Positions 1 through 7,001 of a stretch of 21,717 nt of DNA are shown here, piece by piece (positions within the stretch are counted from its first letter, which is position 1; every line of letters begins with the position of its first letter). The notes below the pieces were generated by a model, which was given only the letters and a program-made list of their open reading frames with translations, did no database searches and was not told the origin of the DNA. The position numbers and the translations under genes are program-made. The DNA is from ZCTH02-B3 sp036563895 (GTDB lineage: Bacteria > Bacillota > Bacilli > Paenibacillales > Paenibacillaceae): NCBI GenBank assembly GCA_036563895.1, contig DATCLN010000103.1:1-21717 (forward strand), in the 5' to 3' direction.

Positions 1-42
1 GGACCCATCGGCATGCGGCTGCCCGCGCCCCCGGTCCAATGA
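1..42 (+). CDS. 3' end of an upstream gene (partial)
   Basis: The first 42 bases read as an open frame of 13 codons (GPIGMRLPAPPVQ) ending in TGA at 40-42, just before the ribosome binding site of the next gene. The close spacing and shared direction fit the last codons of an upstream member of the sugar-nucleotide operon, perhaps a glycosyltransferase, but 13 residues are too few to identify a family. The frame could be open by chance in such G+C-rich sequence. Confidence 0.4.
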   Translation, partial: GPIGMRLPAPPVQ

Positions 43-58
43 CGGAGGAGGGGTCCCT

Positions 59-1150
59 TTGCGCATCGTGACGATTCTGGGAACGAGACCGGAGATCATC
101 CGTCTCAGCCGGATTGCCCCGCTGCTGGACGAACTGGCGGAGCGGCACGTGATCGTGCATACCGGCCAAAATTTTGTTCCCGAACTGAATGACATCTTTT
201 ACGAGCAGCTGGGGCTGCGCCAGCCGGACATCCGCATTCCCGCGGGCAAGACGGGGATCGGCGGCCAGCTGTCCGCCATGTTCGCCGCGGTGGATGAGGT
301 GCTGGAGCGGGAGCGGCCCGACCGGGTGCTCGTCCTGGGCGATACGAACAGCGCGCTGTGCGCCATCGTGGCCGAGCGGCTGGGCATCCCGGTGGCGCAC
401 ATGGAAGCCGGCAACCGCTGCTTCGATCCGGAAGTGCCGGAAGAGAAGAACCGGCGGGTGATCGACGCCGTGAGCTCGTTCAACCTGCCGTATACGGAAA
501 ACAGCAAACAGAATCTGCTGAGGGAGGGATTTCACCCCCGGCAGATTTTCAAATGCGGCAATCCCATCTACGAAGTCATGCTCCATTACCGGCGGCAGAT
601 CGAAAACAGCCCCGCGCTGGAGCGGCTGGGACTTAAGCCCGGCGAATATCTCCTGGCCACGATCCACCGGGCGGAAAACGTGGACCGTCCCGACCGGCTC
701 GGCGAGATCATCCGGGGTCTGTCGCTGGCGGCCGGGGAGCAGGGGCTTCGCCTCATCTGCAGCGTGCATCCGCGGACCCGCAGCCGGCTCCGCGGGATGC
801 CGCACCTCGAAATTCATCCGCTTGTGGAATTTCACGAACCGTTCGGCTTTTTCGATTTTGTCCAGCTCGAGCGCCACGCCCGCTGCGTCCTGACCGACAG
901 CGGCACGGTGCAGGAGGAATGCTGCATCCTCGGGGTGCCCGCGGTGACCGTCCGCCGCACGACGGAGCGGCCGGAGACGGTGGACTGCGGCAGCAACATC
1001 GTATCCGGCCTCAAGGCGGAGCGGGTGGCGGGCGCCGTGCGGGTCATGCTCTCGGGCCGGCCCGGATGGAAATGCCCGGACGGCTACCTGGACGAAGACG
1101 TGTCAAGGAAAGTGGCCAATTTTTTGTTTGGAGGGTCCATGGATGTTTGA
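59..1150 (+). CDS. UDP-N-acetylglucosamine 2-epimerase, non-hydrolysing (WecB/FnlC/WbjD type)
   Basis: A 363-residue cytoplasmic sugar-nucleotide 2-epimerase with the GT-B-like fold of the WecB family. The N-terminus has the family signature TILGTRPEIIRLS. The residues expected for catalysis and UDP binding can be picked out: D95 in GDTNS, E116 in HMEAGN, E129 in PEEKNRR and H203 in TIHRAEN. A C-terminal LTDSGTVQEE segment matches the UDP-binding loop. The start is TTG at 59, preceded by the purine-rich GGAGGAGGGG at 44-53; no ATG fits better. Its neighbours are a 4,6-dehydratase and a reductase, which makes a WbjD/FnlC/WbvD-type role (last step to an N-acetyl-L-fucosamine- or L-quinovosamine-type sugar) more likely than the wall-teichoic-acid role of MnaA. 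That choice rests on context. The next gene starts inside its last codons. Confidence 0.88.
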   Translation: MRIVTILGTRPEIIRLSRIAPLLDELAERHVIVHTGQNFVPELNDIFYEQLGLRQPDIRIPAGKTGIGGQLSAMFAAVDEVLERERPDRVLVLGDTNSALCAIVAERLGIPVAHMEAGNRCFDPEVPEEKNRRVIDAVSSFNLPYTENSKQNLLREGFHPRQIFKCGNPIYEVMLHYRRQIENSPALERLGLKPGEYLLATIHRAENVDRPDRLGEIIRGLSLAAGEQGLRLICSVHPRTRSRLRGMPHLEIHPLVEFHEPFGFFDFVQLERHARCVLTDSGTVQEECCILGVPAVTVRRTTERPETVDCGSNIVSGLKAERVAGAVRVMLSGRPGWKCPDGYLDEDVSRKVANFLFGGSMDV

Positions 1151-2126
1151 AGGAAAGCGGATTTTGGTCACCGGGGGCACCGGCTCCTGGGGACATGAGC
1201 TGGTCCGGCAGCTGTTGCCGCAGGGGCCGGAGGAGGTCATCATCTTTTCCCGCAACGAGTCGAGTCAGGTGGCCATGAGCTGGGTGTTCGACGATCCGCG
1301 GCTTCGCTTTCGCATCGGCGACATCCGGGACCGGGAAGCGCTGACCGCCGCGTGCCAGGGCGTCGACATCGTGTTCCACCTGGCGGCCCTGAAGCATGTG
1401 CCGGTGTGCGAGGATCAACCCTACGAGGCGCTGAAGACCAACGTGATCGGCACGCAGAACGTCATCGAGGCCGCCCTCGAAAACCGCGTGGAGCGGGTGG
1501 TGTACATCTCCACGGACAAGGCGGCCAATCCGGCCAATTTTTACGGCATGACCAAGGCCATCGGCGAAAAGCTCATCGTGTTCGCCAACCTGCTCGGCGG
1601 CCCGACGAAATTCGTCTGCGTGCGGGGCGGGAACGTGCTGGGCACCAACGGCAGCGTCGTCCACCTGTTCTTAAGCCGCATCCGCGCCGGCGAGGATGTC
1701 CATGTGACGGATCTGAAAATGACCCGGTTTTTCATGACCCTGCAGGAGGCGATCCGGCTTCTGTTCCACGCTTCCGCGGTCAGCGCCGGCGGGGAGATTT
1801 TCGTCATGATGATGCCGTCCTGCCGCATCGCGGACCTGGCCGAGGTGCTCATGGAGGCCCTGGGACGCAAGGTAAAAATGGTGGAAACCGGGGTGCGGCC
1901 GGGCGAAAAAATCCACGAGATCCTCCTCACCGAATACGAAAGCCAAAACACCGTCGTGTACGACGACCATTACCTGGTCATCCTGCCGTCGGTGGACATC
2001 CCCGGACTCCGGCAGCGCTACGCCGGCTATCCGCGGGTCGCCTTCGACAGCTTCAGCTCGAAGGACGCCCTGATGTCAAAGGAAGAAATCCGGGAAATGC
2101 TGAAACGCGGGGGATTTCTGCCATGA
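1143..2126 (+). CDS. UDP-GlcNAc 4,6-dehydratase/5-epimerase (FnlA/WbjB/CapE-like SDR)
   Basis: A 327-residue extended short-chain dehydrogenase/reductase. It has the Rossmann motif GGTGSWG (11-17), STDK at 123-126 with the Asp-Lys pair typical of inverting 4,6-dehydratases such as FlaA1/PseB, and YGMTK at 134-138 as the YxxxK element. Family members convert UDP-GlcNAc to a UDP-2-acetamido-2,6-dideoxy-4-hexulose with inversion at C5, using bound NADP. I chose ATG at 1143 because GGAGGG (1130-1135) lies seven bases upstream; an in-frame TTG at 1128 would have no spacing. It overlaps the epimerase gene by eight bases and ends ATGA-style on the next gene, so translation is probably coupled. The exact stereochemistry cannot be read from sequence alone. 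Interestingly, a Tyr occupies the YxxxK position, whereas FnlA-type enzymes often carry Met there (from memory). Confidence 0.85.
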   Translation: MFEGKRILVTGGTGSWGHELVRQLLPQGPEEVIIFSRNESSQVAMSWVFDDPRLRFRIGDIRDREALTAACQGVDIVFHLAALKHVPVCEDQPYEALKTNVIGTQNVIEAALENRVERVVYISTDKAANPANFYGMTKAIGEKLIVFANLLGGPTKFVCVRGGNVLGTNGSVVHLFLSRIRAGEDVHVTDLKMTRFFMTLQEAIRLLFHASAVSAGGEIFVMMMPSCRIADLAEVLMEALGRKVKMVETGVRPGEKIHEILLTEYESQNTVVYDDHYLVILPSVDIPGLRQRYAGYPRVAFDSFSSKDALMSKEEIREMLKRGGFLP

Positions 2127-3010
2127 AAATGCTGGTGCTTGGCGGACGCGGCATGGCGGGACACATGGCGGTGTCGTATTTCCGGCGGACGACCCGGCAC
2201 GAAGTGGCGGCCACCGTCCGGTCCCTCCGGACGCCCGCCCGGGACGCATCGCCAGGGGCCGCGGCCGGCGTGCGCGAAATTCCGCTGGACGTGCGCCGGC
2301 TGGAGTGCGTCGCGCGGGTTCTCCTCGAAGAACGGCCCGATGTGGTGATCAACGCGGTGGGCGTGCTGAACCGGAAGGCGGAAGAGCACCCGCTTGACGC
2401 CTATCTGGTCAACGGCATGCTGCCCCACTGGCTCGCGCACCTGTGCGACCGCCTGGACGCACGGCTGATCCATATCAGTTCGGACTGCGTGTTTTCCGGA
2501 GCGCGGGGAGGCTACCGGGAGGACGATCCGCCCGACGGGGAGACGGTGTATGCCCGCAGCAAGGCGATGGGGGAACTAAAGTACCATCCGCGTCACCTGA
2601 CGATCCGCACATCCATCATCGGGCCGGAAATCCGCCCGGACGGCATCGGCCTCATGCGCTGGTTCCTGACGAGCCGCGGGACGGTCACCGGGTACGTCCG
2701 CGTGCCCTGGAACGGCGTGACCACGCTGGAGCTCGCCAAGGCCATCGACTGGGCGATCCGGCACCCCGAAGTGGCGGGGCTGGTGCATCTGACCGCGCCG
2801 GAGCCGATCACGAAGCACGATCTGCTGCTGCTCATGCGGGACGTGTTCGGCAAGCGGGACGTGACGGTGACGCCCGTGGAAGAACCGGTCATCGACCGTA
2901 CCCTGGCCGTGACGCGGGACGATTTCGCCTACCGCCCGCCGGATTATCCCTCCATGCTCCGTGAGCTCAGGGAGTGGATGGGCAAATGGGCGGCGGCGGA
3001 AGGATTCTGA
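2123..3010 (+). CDS. RmlD-type NAD(P)-dependent sugar-nucleotide reductase
   Basis: A 295-residue SDR of the dTDP-4-dehydrorhamnose reductase (RmlD) family. Visible features are the glycine-rich nucleotide loop GGRGMAGH (7-14), the HISSDCVFSG strand carrying Ser119/120, and the catalytic Y143-x-x-x-K147 in VYARSK. In this operon it would reduce the 4-keto group made by the preceding dehydratase. It is shorter than FnlB/WbjC (about 370 residues), which belong to a different SDR branch with a C-terminal cupin. A RmlD-like reductase next to a WbjB-like and a WbjD-like enzyme resembles the WbvB-WbvR-WbvD arrangement for UDP-L-QuiNAc. That assignment is inference. The ATG at 2123 overlaps the upstream stop as ATGA, implying coupled translation; longer in-frame extensions upstream are shadow of the previous gene. 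Confidence 0.82.
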   Translation: MKMLVLGGRGMAGHMAVSYFRRTTRHEVAATVRSLRTPARDASPGAAAGVREIPLDVRRLECVARVLLEERPDVVINAVGVLNRKAEEHPLDAYLVNGMLPHWLAHLCDRLDARLIHISSDCVFSGARGGYREDDPPDGETVYARSKAMGELKYHPRHLTIRTSIIGPEIRPDGIGLMRWFLTSRGTVTGYVRVPWNGVTTLELAKAIDWAIRHPEVAGLVHLTAPEPITKHDLLLLMRDVFGKRDVTVTPVEEPVIDRTLAVTRDDFAYRPPDYPSMLRELREWMGKWAAAEGF

Positions 3011-4005
3011 TCACGGGAGCGGCGGGATTTACGGGCCGGCACGCCTGCCGGCATTTCGCCGCCGCGGGCTGGGAAGTGGCGGCCCTTGTTTCGCCCCGCG
3101 CCGCGGACACCGGGATTCCGGGTGCGGCGTTGGTTTTGCGGGGCGATTTGACGGACCCGTTTGAGGCGCTGCGGATTTGCGCGGAGGCGCGGCCGGACGC
3201 CGTCCTGCATCTGGCGGGGCAAAACGACGCCCGCGTTTCCTTTCTCGCGCCCGGCGCAACGCTGGAAGCCAACGTCATGGCCACCGTTTGCCTGCTGGAA
3301 GCCATCCGCCGGACTGGCGGTTGCCGGACGCTCGTGATCGGTTCGATGCTGCGCGTTCCGCCGGAGCGCCTCGCCCGGGCTTCCCATCCGTACGGGTTCA
3401 GCAAAACGGTGCAGGTCATGGCGGCACGCGCCTGGCACCACTGGTACGGGCTGCCCGTGATCGTGGCGGAGCCGTCCAACCTGATCGGGCCGGGCGCAAG
3501 CAACGGCCTGTGCGGCAAGATCGCCCGCTGGGCGGCTCAGGCGGAACTTATGGCGTGCCGCGGGAACGGAACTGCCGGCGGCGGGCACAATCCGGCGGAC
3601 GGCGGGACAGGAGCGGCCCGCGACGGAAGCCTGGCCGCAGACGGCGCGGAACCCTTCCCCCTGTCCTCCCTGACGGAAACGCGCGATTTTCTTGACGTCC
3701 GCGACGCGGTGTCGGCTTACGAACTGCTGCTGCGCATGGGCAAGCCAGGCGAAGCGTACGAGGTCGGCACCGGGCGGGCCCGTCCGCTCGCCGACGTGAA
3801 GCGCGTTTTCGACCGGCTGGCGCGCGTGCCGCTCAAGTGGCGGATCGGCCTGTCGGACGCCCCTTCGCCTCCGCCCGCCGATCCGTCCGGCCTGCTCGCC
3901 CTCGGCTGGAAACCGCGCCATTCCTTTGTCCGTTCGCTGGCCGACGCCCTGGAAGAAGCGCGCAGGGAAGCCGCCGCGGAGAAGGCAGCCGCCCGCGGCG
4001 GATGA
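2986..4005 (+). CDS. NAD-dependent epimerase/dehydratase, extended SDR
   Basis: A 339-residue extended SDR, closest in appearance to GDP-mannose 4,6-dehydratase / 4-keto-reductase (RMD) enzymes. It shows G11-A-A-G14-F-T-G17 for NAD(P), a HLAGQND strand, S120 and Y136-x-x-x-K140 (YGFSK) as the catalytic set, and an NLIGPGASNG segment after it. Substrate is not readable. Residues about 192-224 form a Gly/Ala/Asp-rich insertion that does not look like part of the fold, placed before the conserved ETRDFLDVRDAV stretch. ATG at 2986 is preferred over GTG at 2974, because AGGGAG at 2969-2974 would abut the GTG. The gene overlaps the reductase by 25 bases and is probably the last gene of the operon. 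A second tailoring step on the same or another activated sugar is the likely role. Confidence 0.78.
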   Translation: MGGGGRILITGAAGFTGRHACRHFAAAGWEVAALVSPRAADTGIPGAALVLRGDLTDPFEALRICAEARPDAVLHLAGQNDARVSFLAPGATLEANVMATVCLLEAIRRTGGCRTLVIGSMLRVPPERLARASHPYGFSKTVQVMAARAWHHWYGLPVIVAEPSNLIGPGASNGLCGKIARWAAQAELMACRGNGTAGGGHNPADGGTGAARDGSLAADGAEPFPLSSLTETRDFLDVRDAVSAYELLLRMGKPGEAYEVGTGRARPLADVKRVFDRLARVPLKWRIGLSDAPSPPPADPSGLLALGWKPRHSFVRSLADALEEARREAAAEKAAARGG

Positions 4006-4045
4006 CTCGGCAGGCGGACGCGCCGGGGCGCGGGATTGGCAACGT

Positions 4046-4086
4046 TTGCGACTCATACTTGTTCCCCTTTGCGGTCACCTTATACA
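4046..4086 (+). promoter_or_regulatory. candidate promoter region for the YhcN/YlaJ-like lipoprotein
   Basis: Two alternatives can be seen. CATACTT at 4054-4060 resembles the -10 box of forespore SigG promoters (CATACTA) but lacks a good -35 box. TTGTTC at 4059-4064 and TATACA at 4081-4086, separated by 16 bases, would be a weak SigA promoter. Neither is strong. A perfect CGCGCC/GGCGCG hairpin at 4019-4032 lies upstream without a T-run. Confidence 0.25.
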
Positions 4087-4128
4087 AAGGCGGAATTCGC
4101 CGGAAAACCCGCAAAGGAGGAAACGCGG

Positions 4129-4716
4129 ATGAAAGGCGCAAGACGCGCGCAGGCTCTGATGACGTTCCTTCTGGCCGTCCTGCTGGCGCTGGCCGGGTGC
4201 GCGGATGTCAGCCGGATGGGCGATCTCGGGCACAAAAACATCCGTCCCAACCGTTTCGCCGACGACCGCGCCCAGGAAATGAACCGCAGCTTCGGACGGC
4301 AGATGAACAACAACAACATCGTTCCCGACCGGCACGGCAACACGCGGCTGGAGCTGAGCCAGCTCCTGGCGGAGAAAATCGCCGCCATGCCGGAAATCGA
4401 CGCCGCCTACGTCATGCTGACCGACAACAACGCCTACGTGGCCGTGACGGAATCGGAGAAATCCAGCCGCCAGGCGATCCGGTCCGGCGATGCGGACGAC
4501 GACCTGGCCCTCGGGCTGAAGGACAAGGTGGCCGACCGCGTCCATTCCCTTGTCCCCGGAGTGCGGAACGTGTACGTGAGCGCCAACCCGGACTTTTTCG
4601 GACGGATGCGGGAAATCGCGGAAGAAGTCGGCCAGGGGCGCCCCATCCAGGGATTTCTGGAAGAATTCAACGCCATGGTGGCGCGCATCTTTCCGACACC
4701 GGACGACACCCGCTGA
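4129..4716 (+). CDS. YhcN/YlaJ-family sporulation lipoprotein
   Basis: A 195-residue secreted lipoprotein. The N-terminus has basic residues, a hydrophobic stretch and a lipobox LALAGC with the lipidated cysteine at 24. The mature part contains the YhcN/YlaJ-type region: a segment of the form LAEKIAAMPEIDAAYVMLTDNNAYVAV, then KDKVADRVHSLVPGVRNVYVSANPDFF. These are the conserved blocks of this family, whose members are spore-associated lipoproteins made in the forespore. The segment before it is Asn-rich (MNNNNIVPD). The start is fixed by AAAGGAGG at 4113-4120, eight bases before ATG; the longer open frame from 4036 has no such site. It stands alone between the sugar operon and a terminator at 4762. 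A forespore inner-membrane location is expected from family knowledge; molecular function is unknown. Confidence 0.82.
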   Translation: MKGARRAQALMTFLLAVLLALAGCADVSRMGDLGHKNIRPNRFADDRAQEMNRSFGRQMNNNNIVPDRHGNTRLELSQLLAEKIAAMPEIDAAYVMLTDNNAYVAVTESEKSSRQAIRSGDADDDLALGLKDKVADRVHSLVPGVRNVYVSANPDFFGRMREIAEEVGQGRPIQGFLEEFNAMVARIFPTPDDTR

Positions 4717-4761
4717 CGCGCCGGATACCCCGCATCGTATGTAAAGGCCGCGCCATGCGGC

Positions 4762-4795
4762 ACGGACGGCTTAAAGCCGCCCGTTTTTTCTTTTT
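4762..4795 (+). terminator. rho-independent terminator after the YhcN/YlaJ lipoprotein gene
   Basis: A nine-base-pair stem with one mismatch (ACGGACGGC at 4762-4770 against GCCGCCCGT at 4776-4784) around TTAAA, directly followed by an eleven-base T-rich run interrupted by one C. Confidence 0.8.
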
Positions 4796-4836
4796 CGCGG
4801 CCCGCGCCCGGACTGCCTATTTTCCGGCGTTCCCGC

Positions 4837-4864
4837 ACCACCGCAGTCGGCTTTTCATATCATG
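4837..4864 (+). promoter_or_regulatory. candidate SigK promoter of gerE
   Basis: CATATCATG at 4856-4864 matches the SigK -10 consensus CATAnnnTA at all but the last base. An AC dinucleotide at 4837-4838, 17 bases upstream, fits the minimal SigK -35 element. Late mother-cell control by SigK is what is known for gerE in Bacillus subtilis, which supports the reading. Confidence 0.45.
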
Positions 4865-4925
4865 AAGTTGACTGAATCCCATCACCTCGTTTCCACTCAT
4901 CCTGGGCAAGGAGGGGTGACGGAAG

Positions 4926-5150
4926 TTGCGAAACAGCGATCACAAAAACAAATTCCTGCTAACGAATCGGGAACGCGAAGTGTTTGAACTTCTCGTACAG
5001 GACAAAACGACCCGGGAGATCGCCCAACAATTGTTTATTAGTGAAAAAACTGTCAGAAATCATATTTCAAATGTCATGCAAAAGCTCAACGTCAAAGGGC
5101 GTTCGCAGGCGGTTGTCGAGCTGATCAAGCTCGGGGAGCTGAAAATCTGA
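4926..5150 (+). CDS. gerE: spore germination/coat regulator GerE (LuxR-type DNA-binding protein)
   Basis: A 74-residue protein that is essentially a stand-alone LuxR-type helix-turn-helix domain, exactly the usual GerE length. The core LTNREREVFELLVQDKTT, then IAQQLFISEKTVRNHISNVM and KGRSQAVVELIKLGEL match Bacillus GerE almost residue for residue. GerE binds DNA in the mother cell at the end of sporulation, switching on late coat genes and damping some SigK genes. The start is TTG at 4926, ten bases after AAGGAGG (4909-4915). It is monocistronic, between terminators at 4762-4795 and 5176-5223. Its codons are visibly richer in A/T than those of its neighbours. Confidence 0.97.
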   Translation: MRNSDHKNKFLLTNREREVFELLVQDKTTREIAQQLFISEKTVRNHISNVMQKLNVKGRSQAVVELIKLGELKI

Positions 5151-5175
5151 CCATGCCGGTTGGCCTCGAAGCGTG

Positions 5176-5223
5176 AAACCTTCTTTTCTGCCTGACGATG
5201 AAAGGGCGGAGAGAAGGTTTTTT
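5176..5223 (+). terminator. rho-independent terminator after gerE
   Basis: A nine-base-pair perfect outer stem (AAACCTTCT at 5176-5184, AGAAGGTTT at 5212-5220) is extended inward by G-U and G-C pairs with one bulge and closes on a GACGATGAA-type loop. It ends in six T residues at 5218-5223. Confidence 0.8.
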
Positions 5224-5270
5224 GGTATTATTAAGACAAATGCAAAGCCGACAGACGGAGGGAAACATCG

Positions 5271-6608
5271 TTGACCGATCAGTCGCATTCGGGCGAGTCC
5301 AAACACGAACGGCTGCTTCGCCACATCCGTTCGCTGCCGGTCGGCACCGCCGTTTCCGTGCGGCGGATGGCCCGCGAACTGGGCGTGTCGGAGGGGACCG
5401 CCTACCGGGCCCTGAAAGAAGCCGAAGAGCTCGGGTATGTCGCCGCCAGGGAACGGATCGGCACGGTCCGGATCGAACGCCGGCGCTCCGGTTCGGACAT
5501 GCTCACCTTTGCGGAAGTGCTGGACATCGTGCAGGGACGGCTGCTCGGCGGCCGAAGCGGACTGGAGAAGACGCTCCGCAAATTCGTCATCGGCGCGATG
5601 GAGCTGGACGCCATGATGCGCTATGTCGACGCGGGGAGCCTGCTCATCGTCGGCAACCGGGAGAAGGCCCACCGCCTGGCCCTGGAAAACGGCGCCGGCG
5701 TCCTCGTGACCGGGGGATTCGGCACGGCCGAGGACGTCAAAGCGCTGGCGGACAAGCTGGGGCTGCCCATCATGAGCTGCCGGCACGACACGTTTACGGT
5801 GGCGTCCATGATCAACCGGGCCATGTACGAGCGGCAGATCCGGCAAAAAATCATGTCCGTCGCCGACCTGCTGGACCCCGAGGCGAAGGTGCCGTCCCTG
5901 AAGCATTCCGCCACCGCGGCCGATTTCCGGAAACTCAGCGAAGAAACCGGCATGATCCGGTTTCCCGTCACGGACGAGTGGAACCGCGTGGTGGGCGTGG
6001 TCTCCGCCAGGGACGTCAGGGACGCGGACCCGGATCAGACGCTGGACAGGCTGATGGTGCGCCGGCCGCCCACGGTGACGCCAAACACCCCGATCGCTTC
6101 GGCGGCCCGTCTCGTCGTGACCGAAGGCGTCGAGCTGCTGCCGGTGGTCGATTCCAAGCGCAGGCTGATCGGCGTCCTGGACCGGGCGGAAATCCTGCGC
6201 GCCCTGCAATTCGCGGCCCGGCAGCCCGCCGGGGAGACGATCGACGTGCTGGTGTGGAGCGGGTTTGCCGAGGAAAGGGACGAGGAGGGGCGGATCTTTT
6301 TCACGGGGCTGCCCAACGCGCGAATGGCGGGGGCGTTCGGGACGGTGTCCGAAGGGGTGCTGGCGGCGCTCATGGCGCAGGCCGCGGCCCGCACCGCCGC
6401 CGAATGGGGCCGGAAGGAGCCCATGCTGGAAAACATGACGACCTATTTCCTGCGGGCGGTTTCCCTCGACGCGCCGGTGGTGATCCGGACGGACGTGTTC
6501 GAAGCGGGAATACGGCATTTGAAAATGGAAGTCACGGTGACGCAAAACGGCGAAACGGCGGCCCGGGCCCTGCTCACCGCCCACGCGGCGGATCTGTCCG
6601 GAATGTGA
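5271..6608 (+). CDS. ytoI: YtoI-like regulator: HTH, DRTGG, paired CBS and hot-dog domains
   Basis: A 445-residue multidomain protein with the YtoI layout. Residues about 12-70 form a winged helix-turn-helix of GntR-like type (VSVRRMARELGVSEGTAYRA is the recognition part). A DRTGG domain follows at about 75-190, with VTGGFG at 146-151. A CBS pair lies at about 195-315 (KIMSVADLL, then FPVTDEWNRVVGVVSARDV, then a second LLPVVDSKRRLIGVLDRAEIL). A hot-dog thioesterase-like domain ends the protein at about 325-440. CBS pairs usually bind adenine nucleotides and hot-dog folds acyl-CoA, so a metabolite-sensing regulator is plausible, but the ligand and targets are unknown. TTG at 5271 follows GGAGGG at 5257-5262. 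The gene leads toward ytpI. Confidence 0.88.
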   Translation: MTDQSHSGESKHERLLRHIRSLPVGTAVSVRRMARELGVSEGTAYRALKEAEELGYVAARERIGTVRIERRRSGSDMLTFAEVLDIVQGRLLGGRSGLEKTLRKFVIGAMELDAMMRYVDAGSLLIVGNREKAHRLALENGAGVLVTGGFGTAEDVKALADKLGLPIMSCRHDTFTVASMINRAMYERQIRQKIMSVADLLDPEAKVPSLKHSATAADFRKLSEETGMIRFPVTDEWNRVVGVVSARDVRDADPDQTLDRLMVRRPPTVTPNTPIASAARLVVTEGVELLPVVDSKRRLIGVLDRAEILRALQFAARQPAGETIDVLVWSGFAEERDEEGRIFFTGLPNARMAGAFGTVSEGVLAALMAQAAARTAAEWGRKEPMLENMTTYFLRAVSLDAPVVIRTDVFEAGIRHLKMEVTVTQNGETAARALLTAHAADLSGM

Positions 6609-6654
6609 AACGGACATAAGCCGTCCGGCGGCTTCTGCGCCCGACCGCCCGGTA

Positions 6655-6663
6655 TGTTACAAT
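6655..6663 (+). promoter_or_regulatory. extended -10 SigA-type promoter of ytpI
   Basis: TGTTACAAT at 6655-6663 is an extended -10 element (TGn followed by TACAAT). No convincing -35 box lies 16-18 bases upstream, as is common for extended -10 promoters. It would start transcription about 25 bases before the ytpI start codon. Confidence 0.4.
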
Positions 6664-6693
6664 GGGGGCAGTCTGACCAAAGGAGTGGCTTTC

Positions 6694-6990
6694 GTGATCC
6701 TTGTCTTGCAATGGGCGCTGCTGGCGCTGGTCGCCGTGCTGTCCGCCCTCACCGTCCGATACAGTTTCAAATCCCGCCGCGCCGGCGATCCCCGCCTGCG
6801 CGGGCTGTACGGCGCCCGCATGAACATCAGCATGGGATCCATGGTTATCGGGATCGCGTGCCTGTACATGCTTCTGTTCAGCGGCTCGACCCTCAAGGTG
6901 ATCGTCGGGGCGGTGCTGATCCTGCTCGGGCTGTTCAATATCTTTGCCGGTTTGCGAAATCACGCCGTCTATTCCCGCAAGGAAAGCTGA
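6694..6990 (+). CDS. ytpI: YtpI-like small membrane protein
   Basis: A 98-residue integral membrane protein with three predicted membrane segments at about 2-22, 45-64 and 68-89, a basic loop (SFKSRRAGDPRLRG) between the first two, and a charged C-terminus. Its length, topology and position after ytoI match Bacillus YtpI, a family of unknown function. GTG at 6694 is chosen over GTG at 6685 because AAAGGAG at 6679-6685 overlaps the latter but sits eight bases before the former. It converges on ytrI, with only six bases between the stop codons. Confidence 0.72.
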   Translation: MILVLQWALLALVAVLSALTVRYSFKSRRAGDPRLRGLYGARMNISMGSMVIGIACLYMLLFSGSTLKVIVGAVLILLGLFNIFAGLRNHAVYSRKES

Positions 6991-7001
6991 CGGTTGTCAG
7001 C
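6986..7001. terminator. small perfect hairpin at the ytpI/ytrI convergent stops
   Basis: GCTGAC (6986-6991) and GTCAGC (6996-7001) form a perfect six-base-pair stem around GGTT. Both stop codons, ytpI TGA at 6988-6990 and ytrI TGA at 6999-6997, lie inside the stem. There is no clear T-run on either side, so bidirectional termination is only a possibility. Confidence 0.3.

Noticed and set aside
1352..2122. Open frame continuing upstream of the RmlD-like gene to 1352
   Set aside because: It is the shadow of the dehydratase gene; the ATGA overlap at 2123 and the Rossmann motif right after it mark the true start.
4019..4032. CGCGCC-GG-GGCGCG hairpin after the sugar operon as a terminator
   Set aside because: No T-run follows; it could end transcripts only with help, so I did not list it as a terminator.
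5067..6617. 516-codon minus-strand frame over gerE and ytoI
   Set aside because: Antisense of two clearly recognised genes; composition is His/Arg/Pro-rich, typical of G+C-rich shadows.
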